DNA from: CAIMFV01 sp040757715
Lineage (GTDB): Bacteria; Pseudomonadota; Alphaproteobacteria; Caulobacterales; Caulobacteraceae
DNA: 64,000 bases
NCBI GenBank assembly: GCA_040757715.1
Contig: JBFLWS010000005.1
Coordinates: forward strand, 1-64,000
Reading direction: 5' to 3'
The translations under genes were made by a program, and so were the position numbers. Positions 17,380 through 25,855 of this stretch are shown here, one piece after another; position 1 is the first letter of the stretch; every line of letters begins with the position of its first letter. Below the pieces are notes generated by a model. The model made no database searches. It was not told the origin of the DNA and saw nothing but the letters and a program-made list of their open reading frames with translations.

Positions 17380-17636
17380 GCCTCGGGCCAGTCCGAGCCC
17401 CGCATGCGGGACAGCGCGCCGCGCGGGGTCCTCGATAGGCCGAGGTTGCCGCGGCGGCGCGTAATGCGTGCCTTCGGCCGGCGTCTCTAGGCTTTAGTGG
17501 TCTGCGGTGCGACAGGCTTGGGGCGGGCGAACGCCCGCGTGGTGCGCATCTTCGTTCACCTCGCGCGCCAAGCGTTCCCGCGCTGGCCCGTCACCGTGCG
17601 CGGCCTTGAGCCTTGTTCATCGGAAGGACCTTCAGC
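17380..17636. other. Gap with a GC hairpin before the RNase gene
   Basis: No gene is seen. GCGGGC-GAAC-GCCCGC at about 17524-17539 forms a small hairpin. The promoter of the three-gene operon that follows should be here but no clear boxes were found. Confidence 0.45.
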
Positions 17637-18995
17637 TTGATCACCCTGACCAGTTTGGGCGGCGCTGGCACCGTCACCGGCTCGAAACACCTCTTGGAGC
17701 ACGGCGGCCGGCGGCTGCTCTTGGACTGCGGCCTGTTCCAGGGGCAAAAGGCGCTGCGCGAGCAGAACTGGAGCCGGCTGCCGGTCGCGGCGGACTCGTT
17801 GGACGCGGTGGTGCTGAGCCATGCCCATCTCGATCATTCCGGGTACCTGCCCAAGCTAGTGAAGGACGGCTTTCACAGGCGCATCGTCTGCACGCACGCG
17901 ACCATGGAGCTCAGCGACATCATCCTGCGCGACAGCGGCCACCTGCAGGAGAGCGATGCCGAGTTCGCCAATCGGCATGGGTTCTCGCGGCACAGGCCGG
18001 CGCTGCCGCTCTACGGCGTGCGGGATGCGGAAAAGGCCATGTCGCACTTCGCGCCGATCGCCGTCCACCAGCCGCTGGAACTTCCCGGCGGCGCCCGCCT
18101 GACCTTGCGCCGGGCCGGCCACATCCTCGGCGCCGCGACCGTCGAGATCGAATGGGACGCAACGAAGGTCGTCTTTTCCGGCGACCTCGGCCGTTATGGC
18201 GACGCCGTCATGCTGGCCCCGGACCCGGTGGCCGAGGCCGACTACCTGATCGTCGAGTCGACCTATGGCGATCGCCGGCACGACCAGGCCGATCCGTCGC
18301 AGGTCCTGGGCGACGTGATCGAACGGACGACCCGGCGGGGCGGCACCGTGGTGATCCCGGCCTTCGCCGTCGGTCGTGCCCAGTCGCTCCTCTACCATAT
18401 CTGGCGGCTGAAGGCGGCCGGTCGCATCGGGCTGGTTCCGATCTACCTGGACAGCCCGATGGCCATAAACGTCAGCGAGCTGCTGCACACGCACCGCGCC
18501 GATCACCGGCTCACGCCGCAGGAGTGCGACGCCACGTGCGCGGTCGCCACCTACACCCGCGACGTCGAGGATTCGAAGGCGATCACTGCCAATCCCATGC
18601 CCAAGGTTGTCATCTCCGCCAGCGGCATGGCGACGGGCGGGCGAGTGTTGCACCACATCAAGGCCTATGGGCCGGACCCGAAGAACACCATCCTGCTCTC
18701 CGGGTTCCAGGCCGCGGGCACGCGCGGGGCGGCCCTGCTGGGCGGCGCGCGCGAGGTGAAGATCCATGGCCAGTGGGTCCCGATCCGGGCCGAGGTCGAG
18801 AACCTGCCGATGCTCTCGGCGCATGCCGACGCCGACGAAATCCTGCGCTGGCTGGGCGGATTCGTCCGTCCGCCCCGGAGGACCTTCATCGTCCATGGCG
18901 AGCCGCAAGCTTCGGAGACGCTGCGGACGCGCATCGAGGGGGAGCTCGGCTGGCGATGCACGGTCTCGCAGCCCCATGAGGTGTACGAGCTGTGA
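17637..18995 (+). CDS. Metallo-beta-lactamase/beta-CASP RNase (CPSF/Ysh1 type)
   Basis: The 452-residue enzyme belongs to the two-metal family that processes RNA. The metal-binding HAHLDH is at 62-67, further ligands lie in GHILGAA and GDLGRYGD, the beta-CASP domain spans the middle, and a C-terminal RMMBL part contains SAHADADEI and FIVHGE. I chose TTG at 17637, which has GGAAGGA at 17622-17627; another TTG lies at 17613. Its stop overlaps the next start. Genes like this often sit beside the same phosphorylase and PRPP synthetase in stress islands. Confidence 0.88.
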   Translation: MITLTSLGGAGTVTGSKHLLEHGGRRLLLDCGLFQGQKALREQNWSRLPVAADSLDAVVLSHAHLDHSGYLPKLVKDGFHRRIVCTHATMELSDIILRDSGHLQESDAEFANRHGFSRHRPALPLYGVRDAEKAMSHFAPIAVHQPLELPGGARLTLRRAGHILGAATVEIEWDATKVVFSGDLGRYGDAVMLAPDPVAEADYLIVESTYGDRRHDQADPSQVLGDVIERTTRRGGTVVIPAFAVGRAQSLLYHIWRLKAAGRIGLVPIYLDSPMAINVSELLHTHRADHRLTPQECDATCAVATYTRDVEDSKAITANPMPKVVISASGMATGGRVLHHIKAYGPDPKNTILLSGFQAAGTRGAALLGGAREVKIHGQWVPIRAEVENLPMLSAHADADEILRWLGGFVRPPRRTFIVHGEPQASETLRTRIEGELGWRCTVSQPHEVYEL

Positions 18996-20524
18996 GCCTG
19001 ATCGTCGAGGGATTCAGCGCCGCCGTGGACGCCCCGACCATCCGGGTGCGCCGGCTGGGGCTCGTCACCCAGCATGAGGCGATCGTGCTGATGCGCGCAG
19101 ACTGCCATGTCTGTCGCGCGGAGGGCCTCTCGGCGCGGGCGCAGGTGCGCCTCTCGGCCCACGGGCGTGATGTCTACGCCACGCTCTACCAGGTCCAGGA
19201 CGACTGGCTCGGTCACGACGAGGCGGGCCTGTCGGAATCGCTGTGGACGCGGCTGGGCGTGGCGGAGGGCGACGAGGTCGCCGTCAGGCACGCGCCCACG
19301 CTGGAGTCGCTGTCGAGCGTGCGGCGGCGAATCTATGGGCAAAGGCTCTCCGCCGCCGCCATGACCGGCGTGGTCGAGGACGTGGCGGAGGGTCGCTACA
19401 CCGACATCCATCTCGCCGCGTTCCTGACCGCCGCCTCCGCCTTTCCACTCGATCACGCGGAAACCGTGGCTCTGACGCGGGCGATGGTCGGCGTGGGCGA
19501 TCGCCTGGTCTGGCCGACGCCCCTGGTCATGGACAAGCACTCGGTCGGAGGTTTGCCGGGCAACCGCACCACGCCGCTGGTGGTGGCCATCGTCGCGGCG
19601 GCGGGCCTGGTCATCCCGAAGACCTCCTCGCGCGCCATCACCTCACCCGCGGGCACCGCTGACACAATGGAGACCTTGGCGCCGGTCGATCTCGACCTGG
19701 CGACGATTCGCCGGGTCGTGTCCGAAGAGGGCGGCTGCGTCGCCTGGGGCGGTTCGGTGCGCCTAAGCCCAGCCGACGACGTGTTCATCCGCGTCGAGCG
19801 GGTGCTCGACGTCGACACCGAAGGCCAACTCGTCGCCTCGGTGCTGTCCAAGAAGATCGCCGCGGGCTCGACCCATGTGGTGCTGGACATCCCCGTCGGG
19901 CCGACCGCCAAGGTCAGGACTGAGGCGGACGGCGAGCGGCTGGCCGGCGTGCTGGGCCGGGTCGCTGGCGAACTCGGGCTGACGGCCCGCTGCGTGCTTT
20001 CCAACGGTGACCAGCCCGTCGGGCGCGGCGTCGGCCCGGCGCTCGAAGCGCGCGATATCTTGAAGGTGCTGCAGGGCGCGCCGGACGCCCCAGCGGACCT
20101 TCGCCAGCGCGCCTGCGCCTTGGCGGGCGCCGCGCTCGAGCTCGGCGGGAGCGCCCCACCCGGAGCCGGCGTCGCCGCGGCCGAGCACATCCTGCGACAA
20201 GGCCGCGCCTGGGCGAAGTTCCAGCGCATCTGCGAAGCTCAGGGGGGGATGCGGACACCGCCGCAAGCGTCCCTGACGCGTCCGGTGGCGGCCGCGCATG
20301 CGGGCCGGGTAGTGCATATCAACAACCGCAAGATCGCGCGCCTCGCCAAGCTCGCCGGCGCCCCGGACGTGAAGGCGGCCGGCCTTGAGCTGATGGCCCG
20401 GCTGGGCGAGGAGGTCGCCGCCGGACAACCCTTGCTCATGGTGCATGCGCAGTCGCCCGGCGAGCTCGCCTACGCCCTGGCCTACGCCGAGGGCAACTTG
20501 GACCTGGTCGAGGTGGAGGCGTGA
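18992..20524 (+). CDS. AMP/thymidine phosphorylase family protein
   Basis: The 510-residue length and the extra N-terminal domain fit the AMP phosphorylase branch rather than the shorter DeoA. Family motifs include MDKHSVGGLPGN, KTSSRAITSPAGTADTME and the glycine-rich C terminus. AMP phosphorylases release the base from a nucleotide and leave ribose 1,5-bisphosphate. Starts with GTG overlapping the upstream stop (GTGA) and ends by overlapping the PRPP synthetase start, so all three products are likely made together. Substrate cannot be read from sequence. Confidence 0.88.
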   Translation: MSLIVEGFSAAVDAPTIRVRRLGLVTQHEAIVLMRADCHVCRAEGLSARAQVRLSAHGRDVYATLYQVQDDWLGHDEAGLSESLWTRLGVAEGDEVAVRHAPTLESLSSVRRRIYGQRLSAAAMTGVVEDVAEGRYTDIHLAAFLTAASAFPLDHAETVALTRAMVGVGDRLVWPTPLVMDKHSVGGLPGNRTTPLVVAIVAAAGLVIPKTSSRAITSPAGTADTMETLAPVDLDLATIRRVVSEEGGCVAWGGSVRLSPADDVFIRVERVLDVDTEGQLVASVLSKKIAAGSTHVVLDIPVGPTAKVRTEADGERLAGVLGRVAGELGLTARCVLSNGDQPVGRGVGPALEARDILKVLQGAPDAPADLRQRACALAGAALELGGSAPPGAGVAAAEHILRQGRAWAKFQRICEAQGGMRTPPQASLTRPVAAAHAGRVVHINNRKIARLAKLAGAPDVKAAGLELMARLGEEVAAGQPLLMVHAQSPGELAYALAYAEGNLDLVEVEA

Positions 20525-21396
20525 CCACGGCAGTCCTCGCCATGCCCGGCAACGAGACCTTCGCCGACGAGCTCGCGACGGCGCTGGGCGCCGAATTGGT
20601 CGGCGTGGAAACCCGGCGCTTCCCGGACGGTGAACGTTACCTTCGTCTCCTCTCGGAGGTGGCCGGACGCGAGGTGCTGGTCGTCTGCACGCTCGCCAGG
20701 CCCGACCCGCAGTTCCTGGGCCTCGTGTTCGCCGCGCGCACGGCGCGCGAACTCGGCGCGGCGCGGGTAAGCCTGGTCGCGCCCTATCTGGCCTACATGC
20801 GCCAGGACGCGCGGTTCCACCCGGGCGAGGCGATCACCTCAACGCACTTCGCGGCCCTGCTTTCGGCCGAGTTCGACGAGATCCTCACCGTCGACCCGCA
20901 TCTGCATCGTCACAAGGCGATGGCCGAGATCTACACGGCGCCCGCCGTGGCGCTGCACGCCGCGCCGCGCCTCTCCGACTGGGTCGCGGCCAATGTCGCC
21001 CGGCCGCTGCTCATCGGTCCAGACGAGGAGAGCCGGCAATGGGCGGCCGAGGTGGCCAAGGGCGCGGGGGCGCCATCGTTGGTGCTGCGCAAGGAGCGGC
21101 TCGGCGATCGCGATGTTCGGGTGAGCCTTCCCGACCTGTCCGGTTGGCGAGGCTGCACGCCGGTGCTGGTTGACGACATCGCCTCCTCCGGGCGCACCTT
21201 GGTCGCGGCGGCGCAGGGGCTGGCCGCCGAAGGCTTCGGCAGGCCGGTGTGCGTGGTCGTGCATGCGCTCTTCGCCGAGGGGGCCTACGAGGCCTTGGAG
21301 GCGGTGGCCCAACGCATCGTCGCCACCGACAGCGTGCCGCACCCGAGCAACGCGATCGCCCTGGCGCCGCTGTTCGCCGACGCCCTTCGCCGCTGA
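20521..21396 (+). CDS. prs: Ribose-phosphate pyrophosphokinase
   Basis: The 291-residue enzyme would make PRPP from ribose 5-phosphate and ATP. It keeps the DPHLHRH metal loop (about 124-130), RQDARFHPGEAI, and the PRPP-binding VLVDDIASSGRTL. It is somewhat shorter than housekeeping Prs (about 315). GTG start overlaps the previous stop. With the phosphorylase it forms a nucleotide salvage pair, either recycling bases after RNA decay or supplying PRPP. Confidence 0.9.
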   Translation: MTTAVLAMPGNETFADELATALGAELVGVETRRFPDGERYLRLLSEVAGREVLVVCTLARPDPQFLGLVFAARTARELGAARVSLVAPYLAYMRQDARFHPGEAITSTHFAALLSAEFDEILTVDPHLHRHKAMAEIYTAPAVALHAAPRLSDWVAANVARPLLIGPDEESRQWAAEVAKGAGAPSLVLRKERLGDRDVRVSLPDLSGWRGCTPVLVDDIASSGRTLVAAAQGLAAEGFGRPVCVVVHALFAEGAYEALEAVAQRIVATDSVPHPSNAIALAPLFADALRR

Positions 21397-21471
21397 CGGC
21401 GGCGTTTCAGGGATAGGGCCCGCGCGGTGGGTAGACTCTTGGGGTCACGCGGCTTCAAACGGGAGGTCGTC

Positions 21472-21790
21472 ATGAACCCCTTGTGCGGATCGCGGCCTTG
21501 ACGTTCGCTGGCCGCATCGGCCGCGCTCGCTGTCATCACCGCCGCGGTCTCGGGTTGCGTCAACGCGGCGGAGATGGCCGCGCGACACTGGCTGACCTGC
21601 CAGAGCTTCGGCTTCACGCTGAGAAGGTTTAGCCAACTGCCTGCTGGAGCTCGACGTCGGCGACTAAGGCTACTTCCGCCACGGGCGCAGCGCGCCGTGG
21701 CTCATGCCGTATCCAGCCGCGCCGCCACCCGCTCACGCCACGCCCGCCGCCAAGCGTCGTCGCCCGTCGGCGCTTCCGGCAGCGCTGTGA
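21472..21790 (+). pseudogene. Broken small lipoprotein gene
   Basis: Pieces of one small exported protein can be read across three frames. A start at 21472 (MNPLCG) stops early. A second frame gives a signal peptide and lipobox (SLAASAALAVITAAVSGCVN) followed by HWLTCQSFGFT. A third gives LANCLLELDVGD, after which a stop precedes GYFRHGRSAPW. The order C-x-S-F-G-F-T, then A-N-C-L-L-E-L-D is common in short periplasmic lipoproteins. At least two frameshifts and a stop interrupt it. Confidence 0.5.
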
Positions 21791-21908
21791 ATGGGCCGGA
21801 CAGATGCGGCAGCGCGACGCTGTAGCAGGTAGAGACAGTGAACGCTGCAACGATCAGGATCGTGAGGCCCCAGGGACAGCGGCGAATACCCGCTGCTGGT
21901 TGGGTCAC
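21702..21908 (-). CDS. Small membrane protein coupled to the P-type ATPase
   Basis: The 68-residue product starts with GTG overlapping the ATPase stop. It has one clear membrane segment (WGLTILIVAAFTVSTCYSVA, about 13-32) and a charged C terminus. Family not recognised. It partly overlaps the broken lipoprotein gene on the other strand. The overlap with the ATPase suggests a role as accessory subunit, but a chance open frame cannot be excluded. Confidence 0.55.
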   Translation of the reverse strand: MTQPAAGIRRCPWGLTILIVAAFTVSTCYSVALPHLSGPFTALPEAPTGDDAWRRAWRERVAARLDTA

Positions 21909-24307
21909 GCCGTGCGTTTCTGGGGGGCGGCCGCCGGCGAGGCGGCCTTGAACTTGTGTTCACCCAGGCGCGTCCGCTTGAGCAAAAGAGCGTTCACCGC
22001 CACTAGCGCCGAACTGCCCGACATGGCCAGGGCGGCGATTGCGGGGCTCAGGGTAAAGGGATAGAGGACGCCCGCAGCGAGCGGGAAGGCGATCAGATTG
22101 TAACCGACGGCCCACCAGAGGTTCTGGTGCATCTTGCGCAGGGTCGCCCGCGAGAGGTCGACCGCTTTCACGATGTCCAGCGGGTCGCTGCGCATCAGCA
22201 CGACGTCGGCGCTTTCGATCGCCACATCGGTCCCTGCGCCGATGGCCACGCCGACATCGGCGCGGGTCAAGGCAGGGGCGTCGTTGACCCCATCGCCGAC
22301 CATCCCGACTTTCTTACCCTGCGCTTGCAGCTCCTTGATCTTCGCCTCCTTCTGGCCGGGCAGCACCTCGGCCAGCACGATGTCGATGCCGAGCTCATCG
22401 GCGATGCGTTTGGCGGTGCCGGCGTTGTCGCCGGTCAGCATGGCGACCTTGATCCCCAGGGCCTGTAGCTGGCGCACCGCCTCCTTCGCCGTCGGCCGGG
22501 GCGCATCGGCGATGGCGATGAGGCCGGCTAGGCGCCCGTCGCGGGCCAGGTGGACGACGGTGCGGCCGGCGCCCTGCAGCCGCTCGGCCTCGCTGGCCAG
22601 CGGCCCCAGGGGCACACCGCGCTCGTCCATGAGCCGCCGATTGCCGAGCAGTACCGGCCGCCCATCCACGACGGCCTCCACGCCGCGGCCCTCCAAGGCC
22701 TTGAATGCGGTCGTCACCGGGATCGGTCGGTCTGCGGCCTCTTCCAGGACCGCTACGGCCAGCGGGTGCTCTGAGCCCTTCTCCAGGGCGGCGGCCGCAG
22801 TGATGACCGTCGCCTCGTCCTCGCCCTCGGCCGGCACGATCTGGACAACCTTCGGCTGGCCCATGGTCAGCGTGCCGGTCTTGTCCATGACGATGACGTC
22901 GAGCTTGACCGTCTCCTCCAGCGCTGCGGCGTCCTTGATCAGGATGCCGTTGGCGGCGCCGAGGCCCGTGCCGACCATCACCGCCATGGGCGTGGCTAGA
23001 CCCAAGGCGTCCGGGCAGGCGATGACGAACACGGTGATCGTCAACGTCAGGGCGAACAGCAGCGGCTGGCCGATCACCCAGTACCAGACGGCGAAGGTCG
23101 TCAGGCCGACCAGGATGGCGGCGATCACCAGCCACTGCGACGCGCGGTCGGCCAGGAGTTGCGCGGGCGCCTTGGAGTTCTGAGCCTCCTGTACAAGCTT
23201 GACGATCTGGGCCAGTGCAGTGTCCGCGCCGACCTTGGTCGCGCGATAGCGGAAGGCGCCGGTCTTGTTGATCGCGCCGCCGACGACCGCGTCGCCGACG
23301 CCCTTGGCGATCGGCATCGATTCGCCGGTCAGCATGGATTCGTCGATGTCGGAGCCTCCCTCCTCGATCGTCCCGTCCACGGGAATCTTGCCCCCCGGAC
23401 GCACAAGCACCAAGTCGCCCACGAGTACCTCAGCGGTGGGCACCTCCGTCTCACGACCCTCGCGCAACACGGTGGCCATAGGCGGGGCGAGATCCATGAG
23501 CTGGCGGATAGCGTCGGACGCCCCCGCCCTGGCCCGCATCTCCAGCCAGTGGCCGAGCAGGATGAACACGAGCAGCAGAGCGGAGGCCTCGTAGAACTGC
23601 TCGGCCTTAAACAGGAAGGTCGCACCGACGCTGAACAGGTAACCGGTGCCGACGCTAAGCAGCACCAACACCGCCATGTTGAACACTCCGCGCCGAAGCG
23701 CCCGGACGGCGGCGACGAAAAACGGCCAGCCCGGCCACAGGATGGCGGCGCTGGCGAGCACGAACAGGGTGAGGTTCAGATCCCAGCCGAACGGCGGTTT
23801 CACCCGCAGGAAATCCATCCCCATGGGCGCGAGGAAGAAGATCGGGACGGTGAAGGCAAGGGCGGCCAAGAAGCGGTTGCGCATGTCCCGGGCCATGGCC
23901 GCCATGTCCATGCCGGCGCCGTGGCCCATATCCTCCATCTCGGCGCTCGCATGGGCCGCTGACTTGGCATGGTCGGCCGCATGGATTGGCCCACCGTGCT
24001 TATGGGCGTGATGGGCCGCTTCGGTCCGCTCCGGCCCGTGCGGATGCCCGGGGGGCGCGGCGTCCTCTCCAAGCACGCAAACGTGCGTAGGCGTGACCTC
24101 GCCGCGGCAGTGGAAGCCGCAGTCGCGGACCGCGCGCTGCAGCGACGCGACATCAGTCGCAGCCTCGTCATAAGCGACGGTGGCCGTGCCGGACACGAAG
24201 TTCGCTTGCGCATCACGGACCCCAGGTAAGGCGCGCAGACGCTTCTCCGCCACGAGCGGATCCAGCGGCGTGACGAGGTCTCGAATATCGACCGTGGTGG
24301 TTCTCAC
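21905..24307 (-). CDS. Heavy-metal P1B-type ATPase with a CPD motif
   Basis: This 800-residue pump exports a metal ion, probably copper, across the inner membrane. The N terminus has an HMA-like fold (1-70) without the usual CxxC, then a His/Met-rich stretch (about 86-140). LTGES is at 327-330, the phosphorylated Asp475 in DKTGT, GSEHPLA in the nucleotide domain and GDGVND later. The membrane metal site reads CPD (431-433) instead of CPC. The GTG at 24307 has AGGAG upstream; a longer frame to 24355 has none. Confidence 0.92.
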   Translation of the reverse strand: MRTTTVDIRDLVTPLDPLVAEKRLRALPGVRDAQANFVSGTATVAYDEAATDVASLQRAVRDCGFHCRGEVTPTHVCVLGEDAAPPGHPHGPERTEAAHHAHKHGGPIHAADHAKSAAHASAEMEDMGHGAGMDMAAMARDMRNRFLAALAFTVPIFFLAPMGMDFLRVKPPFGWDLNLTLFVLASAAILWPGWPFFVAAVRALRRGVFNMAVLVLLSVGTGYLFSVGATFLFKAEQFYEASALLLVFILLGHWLEMRARAGASDAIRQLMDLAPPMATVLREGRETEVPTAEVLVGDLVLVRPGGKIPVDGTIEEGGSDIDESMLTGESMPIAKGVGDAVVGGAINKTGAFRYRATKVGADTALAQIVKLVQEAQNSKAPAQLLADRASQWLVIAAILVGLTTFAVWYWVIGQPLLFALTLTITVFVIACPDALGLATPMAVMVGTGLGAANGILIKDAAALEETVKLDVIVMDKTGTLTMGQPKVVQIVPAEGEDEATVITAAAALEKGSEHPLAVAVLEEAADRPIPVTTAFKALEGRGVEAVVDGRPVLLGNRRLMDERGVPLGPLASEAERLQGAGRTVVHLARDGRLAGLIAIADAPRPTAKEAVRQLQALGIKVAMLTGDNAGTAKRIADELGIDIVLAEVLPGQKEAKIKELQAQGKKVGMVGDGVNDAPALTRADVGVAIGAGTDVAIESADVVLMRSDPLDIVKAVDLSRATLRKMHQNLWWAVGYNLIAFPLAAGVLYPFTLSPAIAALAMSGSSALVAVNALLLKRTRLGEHKFKAASPAAAPQKRTA

Positions 24308-24376
24308 GCGGCCTCTCCTAAGACTGCAGTGGAGCGGAGCGGGGGGCGATTTCATGGCGCGGGCGCATATGCGGCC

Positions 24377-24859
24377 TTACGGCCGATCATAGAGGAACCG
24401 GGCCTTGATTGCGCTGTGCCCTTGGCCCGGCCGAATGACCTCAAAGGTCAGTCGGTACTTCGCCGAACTCGGAAGCGCGACGTTGCCGCCATAGGTCGCC
24501 GCACCGTTGATGGTCATGAGCTCAAGCGGCATCGTCGCCTGAAAGGGATGGCCTGGTCCCGAGACGTCGAGTTGCGCGTGGGCGTCGTCGATGCGAGCCC
24601 CTGTCTTGACGTCGGAGACCGCCAGGGTGATGTGGTAGCTGCCGGGAACTGGTCCGTTGTGCATCGTTGTTTCGGGATGATCCGACGGATGCGCCTTCAC
24701 CACCTCAACGGGCGCGACGCCATAGTCGAACCTGTAGCCCTCCACCACCTGCGAAGAGTCTTCACTGGCGCGGGGTTGGCAAGCGGACAACGAAGCCCCG
24801 AGCGCCGGAACCAGCAGCAAAGTGGCGCCTAGGCTGAGGGCTTGCCGGGCAGTGATCAT
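24377..24859 (-). CDS. Putative periplasmic lipoprotein of the YtkA/FixH-like type
   Basis: The 160-residue protein has a lipoprotein signal ending LSAC (Cys27). The rest looks like one beta-sandwich domain with GSYHITLAVSDVKTGARID and GGNVALPSSAKYRLTFEV, as in YtkA-like domains that often accompany copper pumps. Start at 24859 follows a GAGGAGA site. It is transcribed toward the ATPase gene, probably in the same operon below the sigma factor gene. Confidence 0.65.
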   Translation of the reverse strand: MITARQALSLGATLLLVPALGASLSACQPRASEDSSQVVEGYRFDYGVAPVEVVKAHPSDHPETTMHNGPVPGSYHITLAVSDVKTGARIDDAHAQLDVSGPGHPFQATMPLELMTINGAATYGGNVALPSSAKYRLTFEVIRPGQGHSAIKARFLYDRP

Positions 24860-24927
24860 GTCTGGTCTCCTCGGCGCCGGCGGGGCCACCGGCTTGTTCA
24901 CGCTAGACGCCGTCGGCGCCACGTCTA

Positions 24928-25623
24928 TTACGCGACGGCTGTCGGCGGTCGGCCAGACTCGATCGTTTCACAAGGCGCCTCGGGGTCGCTTGCAGCGAGA
25001 CGCTGGCGGCCCCAGCAGTCAACCAGAGCACATCCGCGGCAGCGCGCCGTCATGACCTCGCGTAATGCGAGGCGCGCGCGATGGACGCGGACCGCAGCGT
25101 TATTCGTAGTCAAGCCCATGCGCTCGGCCACTGCCTTGAGCGGAACGTCCTCCAAATAGACCAGTCGGAGAATCTCGGCGTATTCGCTCTTGAGACCGCC
25201 GAGTTCGCGCTTCAGGCATTCGAGCGGCGCTTGGGTCTCGTCGGCCTCCGGTTCGGGCGGCTCGCGCGGTTCAGAGGCGAGGGCGACGGACATCCGCCTC
25301 CGGACAGCGGCGCGGCGATAGCGATCGACGACTATGCGCCGTAGCGAGACGCCGACCCACGCTTCAGGCCGGTCTGCGGCGGCGAGGGTTTCGGCATTTT
25401 GCAGGAACTTCAGCGTCGCATCCTGCAAGGCGTCTTCCGCGTCTTCGAGAGAGGGAAGTCGGCTCCTCAAGAACCGTAGGTGGCGCTGCCGCTCCGCCTC
25501 AAGGCGCATCGCCAGAGCTGCCTGCGGTGGTGTAGTATTCTGGATGCCGACATAAGGTTCCAATGATTGTAATGTTTGGAAATCGCCGCCGGTGTCAAAT
25601 TGTCGTGCTGAGGACTCAAACAT
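24928..25623 (-). CDS. ECF sigma factor with a cysteine-rich C-terminal tail
   Basis: The 231-residue protein has sigma region 2 (LEDAEDALQDATLKFLQN) and region 4 (EDVPLKAVAERMGLTTNNAA). After region 4 it continues with Cys195, Cys198 and Cys203 (RCRGCALVDCW) and a later Cys218. In CorE-type ECF factors a C-terminal cysteine domain senses copper or cadmium directly; a similar role is possible here (inference). No anti-sigma gene is adjacent. It heads the minus-strand run with the lipoprotein and the CPD ATPase. A FixK/FNR-like box lies 59 bases upstream. Confidence 0.85.
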   Translation of the reverse strand: MFESSARQFDTGGDFQTLQSLEPYVGIQNTTPPQAALAMRLEAERQRHLRFLRSRLPSLEDAEDALQDATLKFLQNAETLAAADRPEAWVGVSLRRIVVDRYRRAAVRRRMSVALASEPREPPEPEADETQAPLECLKRELGGLKSEYAEILRLVYLEDVPLKAVAERMGLTTNNAAVRVHRARLALREVMTARCRGCALVDCWGRQRLAASDPEAPCETIESGRPPTAVA

Positions 25624-25681
25624 CGATCCGCCCCGTCTGGCTTTTCTGTGCAGACAATGCCTGGCGCATTCAAAGTTTTAC

Positions 25682-25695
25682 TTGATGCAAGTCAA
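25682..25695 (-). promoter_or_regulatory. FixK/FNR-like box upstream of the sigma factor
   Basis: TTGAT-GCAA-GTCAA matches the TTGAT-N4-ATCAA consensus with one change. Its centre is about 65 bases before the sigma factor start. If it sits at -41.5 the leader would be about 24 bases. Confidence 0.55.
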
Positions 25696-25855
25696 TCGAA
25701 GTCCTCGACCCCCACGCGGTGGGAACGGATGCGCGCCCCGTCGGGCGTGGGGCCGTTTGTCGCAACACCTCGTTGATATCCGGCGTCCATGGGCGCGGCG
25801 GATCGTTCGACCGCGCCGATAGGTGCTCACGAGAGGATCGGAGGTTGGCGCGAAC

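Noticed and set aside
17856..18977. Long minus-strand open frame opposite the MBL RNase gene
   Set aside because: It is a high-GC shadow with no family resemblance; the plus strand has complete metal motifs. Similar antisense frames occur opposite the phosphorylase, ABC ATPase, ppsA and copA genes.
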